This document shows positions 15,760-24,720 of a stretch of DNA of 64,000 bases, piece after piece. The translations under genes and the position numbers were made by a program. The stretch lies in contig JAJGRE010000001.1 in NCBI GenBank assembly GCA_021083345.1, forward strand, positions 682,001 through 746,000, read 5' to 3'. The stretch comes from Calditrichales bacterium MX18-03. GTDB taxonomy: Bacteria > Bacillota > Clostridia > Lutisporales > Lutisporaceae. The notes under the pieces are model-generated. The model was not told the DNA's origin. It made no database searches and saw only the letters and a list, made by a program, of their open reading frames with translations. The stretch's first letter is position 1, and the number at the start of each line of letters is the position of its first letter.

Positions 15760-16740
15760 TTATTGAAGCAAAGGCTTCCCCTGAATAATATACAGCACCT
15801 GAAGCAGCATCATGGCTGCAAAAACTGTCAAACCCACGTACAGCGGCCAGGCTTTTTTAAAATTCTTCAGAATCCGGCTCAGCGGAAACTGCTCCAGCAC
15901 TTCCACCTCCCTATTATGCCGTTCAGCCAGAGCCCTCATGCAAAGGATCATGACTGTACCGAACACCAATGCGATGATTCCGATAAACAAAGCAGCCGCT
16001 AAAAGCGGTGCAGTCTCAAGCCCGGTTGCAACATCCTGCTGCTCAATGCCCTGGTAGAACGGCAGCTGCATCAGTGCAAAACCCAAGGTGACAGATATGC
16101 CGTTGTTGATAAAATGTCCAAGCATTCCGGCGTAAATGGAATTGGTGGTATGGACCACATAGCCCAGAATGATTCCCAGGAACAGCGGCGCCAAAAGGTT
16201 CTGAATATTGAGGTGCATCATGGAAAACAAAACAGCCGTAAACAGGATGGACGGCCACTTGCCCACCCCCTCATAGGCCTTCATCAAAACACCCCTGAAA
16301 AGCAATTCCTCGCATAAGCCTGCAGAAACTGCGATCACCAGCAGCAATACAAAATACTCATTCCAGCTTTTCGCCACAGGAATATCCGGTATGATCAGCT
16401 GACCAAAAAGGCTTAGAAAAACCTCCCACAGGAGATTCAGGAACAAAGCCACCGAATAGCCGGTAAAAAATATGACCAGGACCAGGATGAGGTCTGCAAA
16501 ACCCAGTTTATTGAGGCGCAGAACTGCCTTAAGGCTTGCCCCTTTCATTCTGACATAGACAATTGCGGGTATTGCAATCAACAGAAACTCAGTAATCAGA
16601 ATACCATAATGAAAGCTCCAGTTTTGTGTAAAGTATCCGACACTGATAAACAGGATCATGGAGACCATATATAACCTATTGGCACCTGATTGTGTTATCC
16701 TGCCGGATGGTGTTGATGCTCCCTGTGCTTGCTCTTCCAA
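15760..16740 (-). CDS. CPBP-family intramembrane metalloprotease
   Basis: The 326-residue membrane protein (about eight hydrophobic segments) carries the CPBP (Abi, PF02517) motifs: LCEELLFRG (EExxxR) near residue 172, then FSMMHLNIQN and GHFINNG with their His residues. Such proteins are Rce1-like glutamic-type proteases of the membrane, with varied or unknown roles. The start is TTG at 16740, eight bases after AAGGAG. It ends 19 bases before the flavin thioredoxin reductase-like gene, so the two may be co-transcribed. Confidence 0.85.
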   Translation of the reverse strand: MEEQAQGASTPSGRITQSGANRLYMVSMILFISVGYFTQNWSFHYGILITEFLLIAIPAIVYVRMKGASLKAVLRLNKLGFADLILVLVIFFTGYSVALFLNLLWEVFLSLFGQLIIPDIPVAKSWNEYFVLLLVIAVSAGLCEELLFRGVLMKAYEGVGKWPSILFTAVLFSMMHLNIQNLLAPLFLGIILGYVVHTTNSIYAGMLGHFINNGISVTLGFALMQLPFYQGIEQQDVATGLETAPLLAAALFIGIIALVFGTVMILCMRALAERHNREVEVLEQFPLSRILKNFKKAWPLYVGLTVFAAMMLLQVLYIIQGKPLLQ

Positions 16741-16755
16741 ACCTATGTCTCCTTT

Positions 16756-17676
16756 TTATTCTTGATAGATCATTTCCGCCATCCTTGCCAGAGGCTCTTC
16801 AATGACCATATGCTCAATGTTCATAGCTTCTCCGTTCACTGTAGGCATGATTCTCTCAACCGCTTCGAATTCGGTCAGCGTATTGGCGATGGAAGCCACG
16901 GTCATCGCTTCTCCCGCAGCACCCCGCCAATGCTTAGAGTGCATCTCCTCGGAAAAATCGACCTTGACCAGATTTCCCTCCACTTCCAGGTATTCGATCC
17001 TGACTTCCGGCGGTATGGTTCTGTACAGATTTTCAGTCCGAGGACCTTTGATCAGCTCTTCCAATACCATTTGATACAATGCAGACTCTTCCATTCCTGC
17101 TTCAACGAATACCGTTCTTTTCTCCGGCACAACAAACATGGCCTGAGAATCGGCATAATAGAGCGTCAGTGTTAACTCCTGCTTGCCGGCGGTATTGAAG
17201 TCAATAAAGGTCAAATACCCATAAGGCTGGCCGCTGGGGGCAATAAGTTCATTCCCCTCTACCAGAATCCTTACCTTCCTGATTTCATTGAACTGCAGCA
17301 TGGTATCGACAACCGATGCAACTGCCGCCGCCTCATGCAGCATACCGCCAAAACCTGAAAACGCCTTGGAAAGGTCAACGGTCATCCCCTCATCTGTCAC
17401 CGTAATGCCGCGTATTTTGACAGTATTCTCAACACTGTTCTCGAAGCGGCTTTCGTCTTTAGGCCCATTTATCAGTGCAGCCAGCGTACTTTCATATTTT
17501 GATTGATCGTCGGTAAACCGGATCTCTTCCGTTTCCGTATCCAACGCCACATTTCCCTTCGTGGCATAATACAGCTTCACTGCCTGGGTCTGCTGCTTCG
17601 CATTTCCAAAACAGCCTGCAGTCAGCAGCATCACGGCTGCAAGAAGCAGGCACATCCGCCTTTTCCCAATACCCAT
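16756..17676 (-). CDS. Lipoprotein with two GerMN domains
   Basis: Starting at ATG 17676 (six bases after GGAGG), the 306-residue protein has a lipoprotein signal peptide ending in the lipobox LTAGC at about residue 22. Two GerMN domains follow (about 35-160 and 175-300), each with a strand rich in YYA and a helix of the AVASVVDTMLQF / TVASIANTLTEF type. GerM of Bacillus subtilis has this architecture and is needed for sporulation and germination. The direct role here is inferred from that family. Confidence 0.85.
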   Translation of the reverse strand: MGIGKRRMCLLLAAVMLLTAGCFGNAKQQTQAVKLYYATKGNVALDTETEEIRFTDDQSKYESTLAALINGPKDESRFENSVENTVKIRGITVTDEGMTVDLSKAFSGFGGMLHEAAAVASVVDTMLQFNEIRKVRILVEGNELIAPSGQPYGYLTFIDFNTAGKQELTLTLYYADSQAMFVVPEKRTVFVEAGMEESALYQMVLEELIKGPRTENLYRTIPPEVRIEYLEVEGNLVKVDFSEEMHSKHWRGAAGEAMTVASIANTLTEFEAVERIMPTVNGEAMNIEHMVIEEPLARMAEMIYQE

Positions 17677-17710
17677 AAGGCACCTCCATTCCATTCTGCT
17701 TGTGATTCCA

Positions 17711-18436
17711 TCAGTGGTCTCGGATTATCCGGTCCTTTTTACGGCGACGGGCAGCACTATATCTGTATACACCACATACCGCCAGTATCAGCACCAGCTC
17801 CGCCATATAGAAATACGAAATCCGAAAAGCCATATCCGTAAAAATGTCCTGTGGAAACATGTTGATCAGCCGATCCTGTGCAGGATCCAGAAGCCACAGA
17901 TCATTTTTGAAGAAAATCAGATGAAAAAGGGTGAAATATTTGTAAAAGTCCAAATTCATCAGGATAATCAACAGGAAGATGGGAACGAAGCCTGCAACTG
18001 CGGCAGCCGTTCCCAGGCCGGTCAGCCTGGACAGGCCTGAGCCTTCCTTTCGTCTCAGCAGCCAGAAGGCGAAGACTGCAATGAAAGCCGCTGCCGCATT
18101 TCTTATATAACGCCCGGCTGTAAACAGACCCTTTACATCCACCATATGCTGCTTATCCCGCGGGCTGAAGAATTCGACCGGCTGTCCTTTCACCACGGAC
18201 TTGAAATTCAAATCCTCCCTCTTGTTGTCCAGATATTGAAGCAACTTTTCAGTCGCTTGCTCCAGCTCACCCATTTCCATTCCCAGGGCTTTAGGTATGC
18301 CATATTTTATGTACTCCGCCGTATAATAGCTTCGGTCGAAGGCAATCACCTGCACATCCGTCAGGATCAGAACCACCGGCAGCAGCAGTATAAAAACCAC
18401 GCCTGCCACCCGCGGCAAAAATTCCTTTATGTTCAT
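17711..18436 (-). CDS. TIGR01906-family (DUF1461) integral membrane protein
   Basis: The 241-residue protein has four predicted membrane segments (about 8-30, 110-128, 140-163 and 212-230), a long extracytoplasmic loop after the first helix and a basic C-terminal tail. The FHLIFFKNDLWLLDP stretch between helices is typical of the TIGR01906/DUF1461 family. The function of the family is not known. It lies 35 bases upstream of the GerMN lipoprotein gene on the same strand. Confidence 0.75.
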   Translation of the reverse strand: MNIKEFLPRVAGVVFILLLPVVLILTDVQVIAFDRSYYTAEYIKYGIPKALGMEMGELEQATEKLLQYLDNKREDLNFKSVVKGQPVEFFSPRDKQHMVDVKGLFTAGRYIRNAAAAFIAVFAFWLLRRKEGSGLSRLTGLGTAAAVAGFVPIFLLIILMNLDFYKYFTLFHLIFFKNDLWLLDPAQDRLINMFPQDIFTDMAFRISYFYMAELVLILAVCGVYRYSAARRRKKDRIIRDH

Positions 18437-18499
18437 GCTCCTACTCCTATTCTTTGCAGTTCTATCTTATTCAAGTCAACATCCCCGCCAATGGAGGCA

Positions 18500-19360
18500 T
18501 CAGAAAACCTCAAAGGCGCTGTTGTATTCTTCCAACTTCAGAAGGCTTTGTCTTGTTTTCTCATAATCCGCCAGGCCAACCTCATATAGGAGGATCTGAA
18601 AGAAGGTCAGAATGGCGGCGTATATCTCGGTATAGATGCTGAAGCTGTTATTCAAGGGGAAAAACAAGCTATAGCTGCTGTACCGGATCAGCGGTGATCC
18701 CGGTCCGTCCGTCACTACAAAAACCTTTGCCCCTTTTTTTGAAAGCATTTCGGTAAGCCGGATCTGTGCCTTGGCATATCTGGGAAAGCAGATGCTCATT
18801 ACAAGGCAGTCGGGATCTGCATCATGGATCACCGTCAGCAGATTGCCCGTTTTCTCATTGACCACTTCTACTTTACAGCCGGCCCTGAGTAAATGATACC
18901 CTACATATTCCACCAGTCCCCCGGCACTCTCAAAGCCGACCAGAAAGACTTTCCTGCTTTCCCTCATGTCCTTGGCAATCCGGTCGATCTTTTCCTGGGT
19001 AACCAGCTTGGGAAGGCTTTTGATGGCCCTCAGGCTTTCATCCATTACATCCTTGAAAATATCCGAATGTGCGCTCAATGCGCCTAAACCTTGAAGCTTT
19101 TCAACGGTGGTCATCTCGTTTTTGATATACTCCTGGATGTGGCCGATCATCTCTGTGAAGCCCTCATACCCAAGCGCATTGGCGAACCTTACGACCGTTG
19201 CTTCACTGATGTCCACCTCTCTGGCCATAGGAACACAGGATAAAAACACAGCCGTCTTATAGTTTTTCCGGATATAGTCGGCAAGTCTGACCTGTTTCTT
19301 TGACAAATGCTTGTAATGGCGGTCCAATATATCAAAAAAGGTATCCTGATGATTTATCAT
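18500..19360 (-). CDS. MurR/RpiR-family transcriptional regulator
   Basis: The N-terminal 80 residues form an RpiR helix-turn-helix (KKQVRLADYIRKNY, then AREVDISEATVVRFANALGYEGF). A SIS sugar-isomerase-like domain follows (about 120-260; FLVGFESAGGLVEYVGYHLL), which in this family binds phosphosugars. The 286-residue length is standard. It has a GAGGAGA ribosome site, and an extended -10 (TGGTATAAT, 19429-19437) lies on the minus strand upstream. No sugar operon is adjacent, so its targets are not evident. Confidence 0.9.
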   Translation of the reverse strand: MINHQDTFFDILDRHYKHLSKKQVRLADYIRKNYKTAVFLSCVPMAREVDISEATVVRFANALGYEGFTEMIGHIQEYIKNEMTTVEKLQGLGALSAHSDIFKDVMDESLRAIKSLPKLVTQEKIDRIAKDMRESRKVFLVGFESAGGLVEYVGYHLLRAGCKVEVVNEKTGNLLTVIHDADPDCLVMSICFPRYAKAQIRLTEMLSKKGAKVFVVTDGPGSPLIRYSSYSLFFPLNNSFSIYTEIYAAILTFFQILLYEVGLADYEKTRQSLLKLEEYNSAFEVF

Positions 19361-19591
19361 GAAATTATCTCCTCAAACCATAATACGCAGTGCCTTCACG
19401 AAAGAAGCCACACTTTTGTTATTCCTTCATTATACCAAATTTATGAATGCTCGAATAGTATTTTTCTGGCATGATGCAGATTCAGACATCCCGGTGCAAC
19501 ATCAAACAAAGCATATTCCATTTTTTCCTGATGTGCTGCTATCAATATTAAACACAATAAAGGTAATAATAAAAGAAAGAGGTGATTTGCT

Positions 19592-20524
19592 TTGAAAAAT
19601 GGCAGAAGGTTATGCAAGAATATTGCGGTCTTTCTTTTGATTGTTGCTCTTTTTGATTTGTCCGGCTGTTCACCTAAGAAAAAACCCGAAACGCCAGAAA
19701 AACAAAGCCAGCAGGAAGAAAAAGAACCGCCCGAAGAGCTTGACAAGCTGAAAGAAGGCATCGAAAAAGTTGAGAAAGCGTTAAAAGCCATTTATGATGA
19801 GAATAAAAAGCCCCTGTTCATTCAGCAGGAAAAGCTGGAGGGCGGCGAAGAAAAGCAAGGGCAGGAAAATAAGAGCGGAGAACAGTCCTCCGGACAGCAG
19901 GAGGGTCAGGGCAGCAGCAGCAGCGGCGGGGGCAGCCAGTCCTCAGCAGCCAAGCTTACGCCCGAACAGATCAAGCTGAAGCTGGATCAAGAAAAATTCA
20001 AAAAGTTTGAGGCAATCAAAAAGGATGTCATGAAGCTGCATAGTGCCTGGAACAGCTATGAACCCAAGGCTATCGCCGACTTTGCCATCCAATCTTCTTT
20101 AAATGATTTTGAGATGGCATTGAACAACCTCACTAAGGCAGTGGAGCTGCAGGATATTTATCTCTCCATGCTGGAGGTCAACCAGCTTTACAAGTTTCTG
20201 CCTGATTTTTATATGCTGTACAAAACCAAGGTTCCGCCTGATTTGGACCGTATCCGGTATGCCGTGAAAAAAATCATGCTGGTAGGTGAGAAAAAAGATT
20301 TCACTTCTGCCAATGATACCCTTGCCTATCTGGAAACCGTCTGGATGGCTACCCGTCCCAAGCTGAAAAAAGACAACCTGCAGATGATGAGCAAGTTTGA
20401 ATTTGCCTTATCCGATCTGAAGAATGCCGTTATTGCCAAAAACGATATGATTATTGAAGCAAAATCCGAAGTCATACTGAAGCTGACAGATGAAATCGAA
20501 AAGGCTGCCGAAAAGGAAAAATAA
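19592..20524 (+). CDS. Uncharacterised lipoprotein
   Basis: The start is TTG 19592, behind AAAGAGGTG. The signal peptide ends with lipobox LSGC at about residue 26. A charged Lys/Glu-rich segment (about 30-85) and a low-complexity Gln/Gly/Ser linker (about 88-118) precede a helical domain (about 120-310) rich in heptad-like Leu/Ala/Lys. The mature part contains no Cys beyond the lipidated one. I do not recognise the helical domain. It is divergent from the RpiR gene and ends in its own terminator. Confidence 0.7.
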   Translation: MKNGRRLCKNIAVFLLIVALFDLSGCSPKKKPETPEKQSQQEEKEPPEELDKLKEGIEKVEKALKAIYDENKKPLFIQQEKLEGGEEKQGQENKSGEQSSGQQEGQGSSSSGGGSQSSAAKLTPEQIKLKLDQEKFKKFEAIKKDVMKLHSAWNSYEPKAIADFAIQSSLNDFEMALNNLTKAVELQDIYLSMLEVNQLYKFLPDFYMLYKTKVPPDLDRIRYAVKKIMLVGEKKDFTSANDTLAYLETVWMATRPKLKKDNLQMMSKFEFALSDLKNAVIAKNDMIIEAKSEVILKLTDEIEKAAEKEK

Positions 20525-20541
20525 TGCGGCTATAGCCCGGT

Positions 20542-20562
20542 GCCCTTGTATATTGCAAGGGC
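20542..20562 (+). terminator. Terminator of the 19.6-kb lipoprotein gene
   Basis: A seven-pair stem (GCCCTTG/CAAGGGC) with a seven-base loop, 18 bases past the stop and followed by GTCTTTATTTGTT. Confidence 0.7.
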
Positions 20563-20667
20563 GTCTTTATTTGTTCAGGTTTATTTGTTACAATAGTAGA
20601 TGCATGCAAAAAATAGAGGCAATGGGCAAACTGCGCCTTATGGCACATAACATTTATGAGGTGAATT

Positions 20668-21384
20668 ATGAAGTTAATCAAGCTGCTTATTCCTGTGTTG
20701 AACCGGATGCCCAAAGGCTTTATCCGGTTTTCCGGAAGGCTGATTACCGGCGGGCTTCTCCGGAAGTATGCCTCCATCAAGGTCCATGGGGAGGATATCC
20801 TCCGGTCACGAATCGGAAAGCCCACCATCTACATATCCAACCACCTGAGCAATATTGATGGTATCATTCTGGACAGACTTCTGGAACACAACAATATCGC
20901 CTTCATGGCCGGTGTCAAGCTGGGGCAGAATCCGTTCACGGCGTTTTTTCTCAATACGCTGAATTACATCCCCATTACACCCGGAAGTGCAGACAAAAAC
21001 GCCATTAAGCTTGCTCTCCGGCATCTGCAGGGCAATGGGTCCATCCTTATTTTCCCGGAAGGCACCCGCAGCAGGACCGGTTCCCTGATTGAGGCAAAAA
21101 GGGGCTTTACCCTGATGGTAAAAATGGCAAAGGTATCGGTTGTCCCCATTGCTTTGGAGGGGACAGAGAAGCTGCTTCCCATCAACACCTCGGATATGAG
21201 CGGGGAAAGGCTGCAGCGCAGCGATATCAGCATAACTATAGGCACTCCCTTCTCCCTGCCAGGGAAGCACGAGATCCCCGAGGATGCCGATTGGGACGCG
21301 CACTGTGCAGCCTTTGCCATGTACAGGATTTCCGAGATGCTGCAGCCAAAATACCAAGGTGTATATAAAACAAAGAGCCGATGA
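20668..21384 (+). CDS. plsC: 1-acyl-sn-glycerol-3-phosphate acyltransferase
   Basis: PlsC makes phosphatidic acid by acylating lysophosphatidate at the membrane. The 238-residue protein has the catalytic HX4D motif in NHLSNIDG (about residues 57-64), the glycerol-phosphate-binding FPEGTRSRTG (about 131-140) and a following VVPIALEGTE strand. The ATG is preceded by GAGGTGA. Its stop codon lies inside the shared terminator hairpin. Confidence 0.9.
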   Translation: MKLIKLLIPVLNRMPKGFIRFSGRLITGGLLRKYASIKVHGEDILRSRIGKPTIYISNHLSNIDGIILDRLLEHNNIAFMAGVKLGQNPFTAFFLNTLNYIPITPGSADKNAIKLALRHLQGNGSILIFPEGTRSRTGSLIEAKRGFTLMVKMAKVSVVPIALEGTEKLLPINTSDMSGERLQRSDISITIGTPFSLPGKHEIPEDADWDAHCAAFAMYRISEMLQPKYQGVYKTKSR

Positions 21385-21398
21385 GTTTCATCGGCTCT
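21374..21398. terminator. Bidirectional terminator between plsC and the TSUP gene
   Basis: A perfect 11-bp stem with a GTT loop. The plsC stop codon (21382-21384) is in the hairpin. On the minus strand the hairpin is followed by TTTGTTTT, serving the TSUP transporter gene. Confidence 0.85.
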
Positions 21399-21408
21399 CG
21401 GCATTCTT

Positions 21409-22170
21409 CTATGCCAAAAAGGCTTGATACAATAGTTTTACCGTTATTGCCAGGGCAATAGTGATAAAGATGGGGCGGATGACCTTTGAGCCTTTTTTTA
21501 TGGCAAACTTGCTCCCGATCCTGGCTCCCACAACCATCGCCGCAGCCACCGGTATCCCTACCAGATAGTAAATTTTGCCGTTCAGTGCAAATATCAAAAG
21601 CGAAGCGATATTGCTGACAAAGTTCAGCATTTTGCTGTTGCCTGCAGCCATGGTGAAATCAAATCCGAAAACGGCAATAAAAAGAAAGATCAGAAAGGAG
21701 CCGGTGCCCGGTCCGAAAAAACCGTCATAAAAACCGATGCCAAAGGCAAAAAGGCAGCCCCAGGTCAGGTTTTTCCTGTTGAGGCCGGGGAACTTGTCCA
21801 CGCTGCCGAAGTCTTTCTTGACGATGGTATAAACAGCCGTTGCAAGGATCATCACCAGTATCAACAGCTCCAAATGCTTCTGGTTGATGCGAAGCACCGT
21901 ATGGACGCCCAGCAGGGCACCCAGAAGGGTGCAGGGTATCTGGTATTTCATCAGCTGCATGTGGACCTTGCCTGAACGCAGGAAGGTATAAGCACTGGTA
22001 ACCGCACCGAAAGAGCTTTCAAACTTGTTTGTACCCAGCGCTATATGGGGTGGAATGCCGGCAGCCAGAATAGCCGGCAGATTGATAATGCCGCCGCCGC
22101 CTGCAATGGAGTCTACAGCCGAAGCGCAGAAACCCGCAGCACATAGCAGCAATATAGTCATAAGATCCAT
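21409..22170 (-). CDS. TauE/SafE (TSUP) family membrane transporter
   Basis: The 253-residue protein has about eight membrane segments and the repeated TSUP signatures: GGGGIINLPAILAAGIPPHIALGTNKF near residue 24 and GFYDGFFGPGTGSFL near 145, with AGNSKMLNF after it. Family members export or import sulfite, sulfoacetate or other organosulfur anions. The substrate cannot be told from sequence. It follows the pyrophosphatase gene by 17 bases and is probably in its operon. Confidence 0.85.
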   Translation of the reverse strand: MDLMTILLLCAAGFCASAVDSIAGGGGIINLPAILAAGIPPHIALGTNKFESSFGAVTSAYTFLRSGKVHMQLMKYQIPCTLLGALLGVHTVLRINQKHLELLILVMILATAVYTIVKKDFGSVDKFPGLNRKNLTWGCLFAFGIGFYDGFFGPGTGSFLIFLFIAVFGFDFTMAAGNSKMLNFVSNIASLLIFALNGKIYYLVGIPVAAAMVVGARIGSKFAIKKGSKVIRPIFITIALAITVKLLYQAFLA

Positions 22171-22187
22171 TTCACATCCTCCAAGCC

Positions 22188-23834
22188 TTATTGATTGACA
22201 CAGCCCAGGAGCGGCGGGATAACCTGCTTCTTCCTGGATACCACGCCCGGCAGCAGAATGGCATGATCACGCATCTTTCCTTCAAAGGCTTGAGAGATCA
22301 AATCCTTTTTATCTCCTACAAACAGCAGCTCCGTTTGTTCATTACCTATATCCGTCAGCATGAAAAGTACCATGTCCAGCCCTTTTTCCTTATAGACCTT
22401 TTTCATATAGACCAGAATATCGTTTTTGATCTCTTCCAGCTCCGCTGAATCCATGGAGCTGATTTGCCCCACGCCCAGCTCCATATCCCCCATCTTGAAC
22501 TGTTTGAAATCCTGGTAGAAAATCTCCTCCACCGGCTTTCCGCTGAGGCTGGAGCCTGCCCTGAACATGGCTTTTGCGAACTCGTTCATCTCCAGGCCGG
22601 CAATCTGGGCCAATTGCTCTGCTGTCAGCCGATCATAGTGGGTGCAGGTGGGGGACTTGAAGGACAGGGTATCGGACAGGATAGCCCCGCAAAGCAGTCC
22701 TGCTATCTGTCTCGGTATGTCAACATGATTCTCACGGTACATGTTTGTGATGATTGTGGCTGTGCAGCCCAGAGGCTGGTTCCGGAAATAGACCGGACCC
22801 ACGGTCTCAATATCACCTATGCGGTGATGGTCGATGATCTCCAGTATCTCAGCTTCTTCCAGTCCATCCACGGCCTGGGATCTTTCATTATGGTCCACAA
22901 GGATGACCTGCTTCTTCTGGAGGTTAATGAGGGATGCCCTGGAAAGCATGCCGATGCAGTTGTTTTCGTTGTCCACCACCGGGAAATTCCGGTACCGCTT
23001 CTTTACCATCACCTCTCTGATATCTTCAACATAATCATCCGCATTAAATACCGTTAGATTTGTGATCATGAAATGCCTGATGGGAATACTCTGATTGATC
23101 ATTCTGGCAACCTTATAGGTATCGTAGGGTGATATGACAATGGCGCAGTTTTTGCTTTCAGCCAACTTTTTGATGGAAGCAGCGACCGGCAGACCGCCCG
23201 TTACAATCAGGCACTGCGCCCCCATCTCGATGGCACAGAGCTGAGATTCGTAACGGTTTCCAAGGATGACGACATCCTTGGGGTGTAGATAGCTCTCCAT
23301 GACCTCCGGATTCATGGCACCGATAAGTACCTGTCCGTTATAAACGGCATCCTCGATATCTCCCACCAGAATTTCTCCCTCCAGCACTTCCAGTAAATTG
23401 CGGTAAGGGGTCCGGGCAGTGGACAGGATACCATTATCATATATATCCATATAGGACTGTGCAATATCATCTACCGTTATCAAACCGTCCAGGGTCCTTC
23501 CGTCCTTAGAAATGGGCAGCGTAGTGATACCACAGTTTTTCATGGTTTCCCAAGCCTTTTTCAAAGAAATCTCCGGATGCACCGCTGGTACCTTCCGGAT
23601 ATTGATATCCTTAACCTGCGTCTTGACATCCATAATCAATACCGGCTCTTCCACTTTGAAATAATCCAGGACAAACCGGGTTTCACTGTTGATCTCCCCG
23701 ATCCGCTTGGGAATATGCTGCTGGCCCCCGCTGATGTTGTTCTTCAGATACGCATAAGCGATGGACGAGCAGATGGAATCGGTATCCGGATTCCTATGGC
23801 CAATTACCGCAATTTCTTTCTTTGCATCATGCAT
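22188..23834 (-). CDS. Mn-dependent inorganic pyrophosphatase with CBS and DRTGG domains
   Basis: A family II (DHH/DHHA2) pyrophosphatase of the long regulatory kind. The N-terminal DHH part has GHRNPDTDSICSS; an inserted nucleotide-sensing module follows (CBS about 70-125, DRTGG-like about 130-240, second CBS about 250-310), then the IIDHHRIGD motif and the DHHA2 domain. In characterised clostridial enzymes the CBS/DRTGG insert binds AMP, ADP or diadenosine polyphosphates. The start at ATG 23834 is seven bases after GGAGG; an ATG two codons earlier is too close to it. The ribosome site lies inside the end of the preceding gene. Confidence 0.92.
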   Translation of the reverse strand: MHDAKKEIAVIGHRNPDTDSICSSIAYAYLKNNISGGQQHIPKRIGEINSETRFVLDYFKVEEPVLIMDVKTQVKDINIRKVPAVHPEISLKKAWETMKNCGITTLPISKDGRTLDGLITVDDIAQSYMDIYDNGILSTARTPYRNLLEVLEGEILVGDIEDAVYNGQVLIGAMNPEVMESYLHPKDVVILGNRYESQLCAIEMGAQCLIVTGGLPVAASIKKLAESKNCAIVISPYDTYKVARMINQSIPIRHFMITNLTVFNADDYVEDIREVMVKKRYRNFPVVDNENNCIGMLSRASLINLQKKQVILVDHNERSQAVDGLEEAEILEIIDHHRIGDIETVGPVYFRNQPLGCTATIITNMYRENHVDIPRQIAGLLCGAILSDTLSFKSPTCTHYDRLTAEQLAQIAGLEMNEFAKAMFRAGSSLSGKPVEEIFYQDFKQFKMGDMELGVGQISSMDSAELEEIKNDILVYMKKVYKEKGLDMVLFMLTDIGNEQTELLFVGDKKDLISQAFEGKMRDHAILLPGVVSRKKQVIPPLLGCVNQ

Positions 23835-23836
23835 GT

Positions 23837-24571
23837 TCATTCCTCCTTCAGCAAACGAGATACTTCATCCAGACTATAAGCAATAAATGCATCAAAATCA
23901 TGCCTGACGATTTCCCTGCTCTTTTCGATGATCTCGGAGCATCTTTGAACATCAATGCTGATCCCATGCTTGCTTTGCATCTGAACGTTATATTTAAATG
24001 CCAGATTATCAGAATTCAAGTCCTTCAACTCGACAAAGCCTTTGAACCGGCTGAAGGACGCTTCGATGGAATGGGGCTGCAGCTTGAAATACTGCTCCAA
24101 GGGCACTGCCAGCTCTGCAATAAGTGCCATGTCCTGAAGACTGTCATGCAGCCTTTTGATCAGGCTTTGCTCCTTCTGGATCATATTGATTTCTATTCCC
24201 ATCTCGATAAAATTATGTGCTTTCCAAAGACCATATTCTGACGGAAGGTTGCATGCTTCGATCACTTCCTCAACAATCTGGACACCTTTTTGAAAGCAAT
24301 AGCCTTTGTAACCGTTGCCGTATGCCTCATCTCCGTAATAGTCCAGTCCCCTGGGGTCTACGGTATGGGTAACCAGTGCCTTGCAGAAGTCCATATGTCT
24401 GCTGCCCTCTGTTTTCATCCCGTCAAACAGCCCCCACCCCATGTGATGGGTCTGGTTGTAGGTCAAATGGCCCGATACGGCAATATCCGGAAAAATGGAC
24501 CCCAATACGGTCAGATTGTTGATATAACCCAGTACCTGCCTGCTGAACCATATATGTGTAATTGGAAACAT
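23837..24571 (-). CDS. Uncharacterised protein resembling zinc-dependent phospholipase C
   Basis: The 244-residue protein begins MFPITHIWFSRQVLG and continues GSIFPDIA, with later HHMGW, VTHTVDP and HNFIEMGIEINM. This His/Asp spacing recalls the metal-binding helices of the zinc-dependent phospholipase C fold (PF00882), but there is no signal peptide, so a cytoplasmic role is more likely. It ends two bases before the pyrophosphatase start and is translationally linked to it. The function is unknown. Confidence 0.55.
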   Translation of the reverse strand: MFPITHIWFSRQVLGYINNLTVLGSIFPDIAVSGHLTYNQTHHMGWGLFDGMKTEGSRHMDFCKALVTHTVDPRGLDYYGDEAYGNGYKGYCFQKGVQIVEEVIEACNLPSEYGLWKAHNFIEMGIEINMIQKEQSLIKRLHDSLQDMALIAELAVPLEQYFKLQPHSIEASFSRFKGFVELKDLNSDNLAFKYNVQMQSKHGISIDVQRCSEIIEKSREIVRHDFDAFIAYSLDEVSRLLKEE

Positions 24572-24676
24572 AGCTTCACATCCGTCATTTAATCATAATT
24601 GAAATCAGAAAATGCCATAGATTAATATTATTATATATTAAAGTAAATATAAAGCACTACCTGAGAAAAAAATAAA

Positions 24677-24710
24677 GACCGGAAGGATCAAATCTGAACC
24701 GCTTCCGGTC
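24677..24710 (-). terminator. Terminator of the P-type ATPase gene
   Basis: GACCGGAAG and CTTCCGGTC arms (24677-24685, 24702-24710) begin 11 bases past the ATPase stop and are followed on the minus strand by TTTATTTTTTT. Confidence 0.85.
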
Positions 24711-24720
24711 TGCTGTTTCA

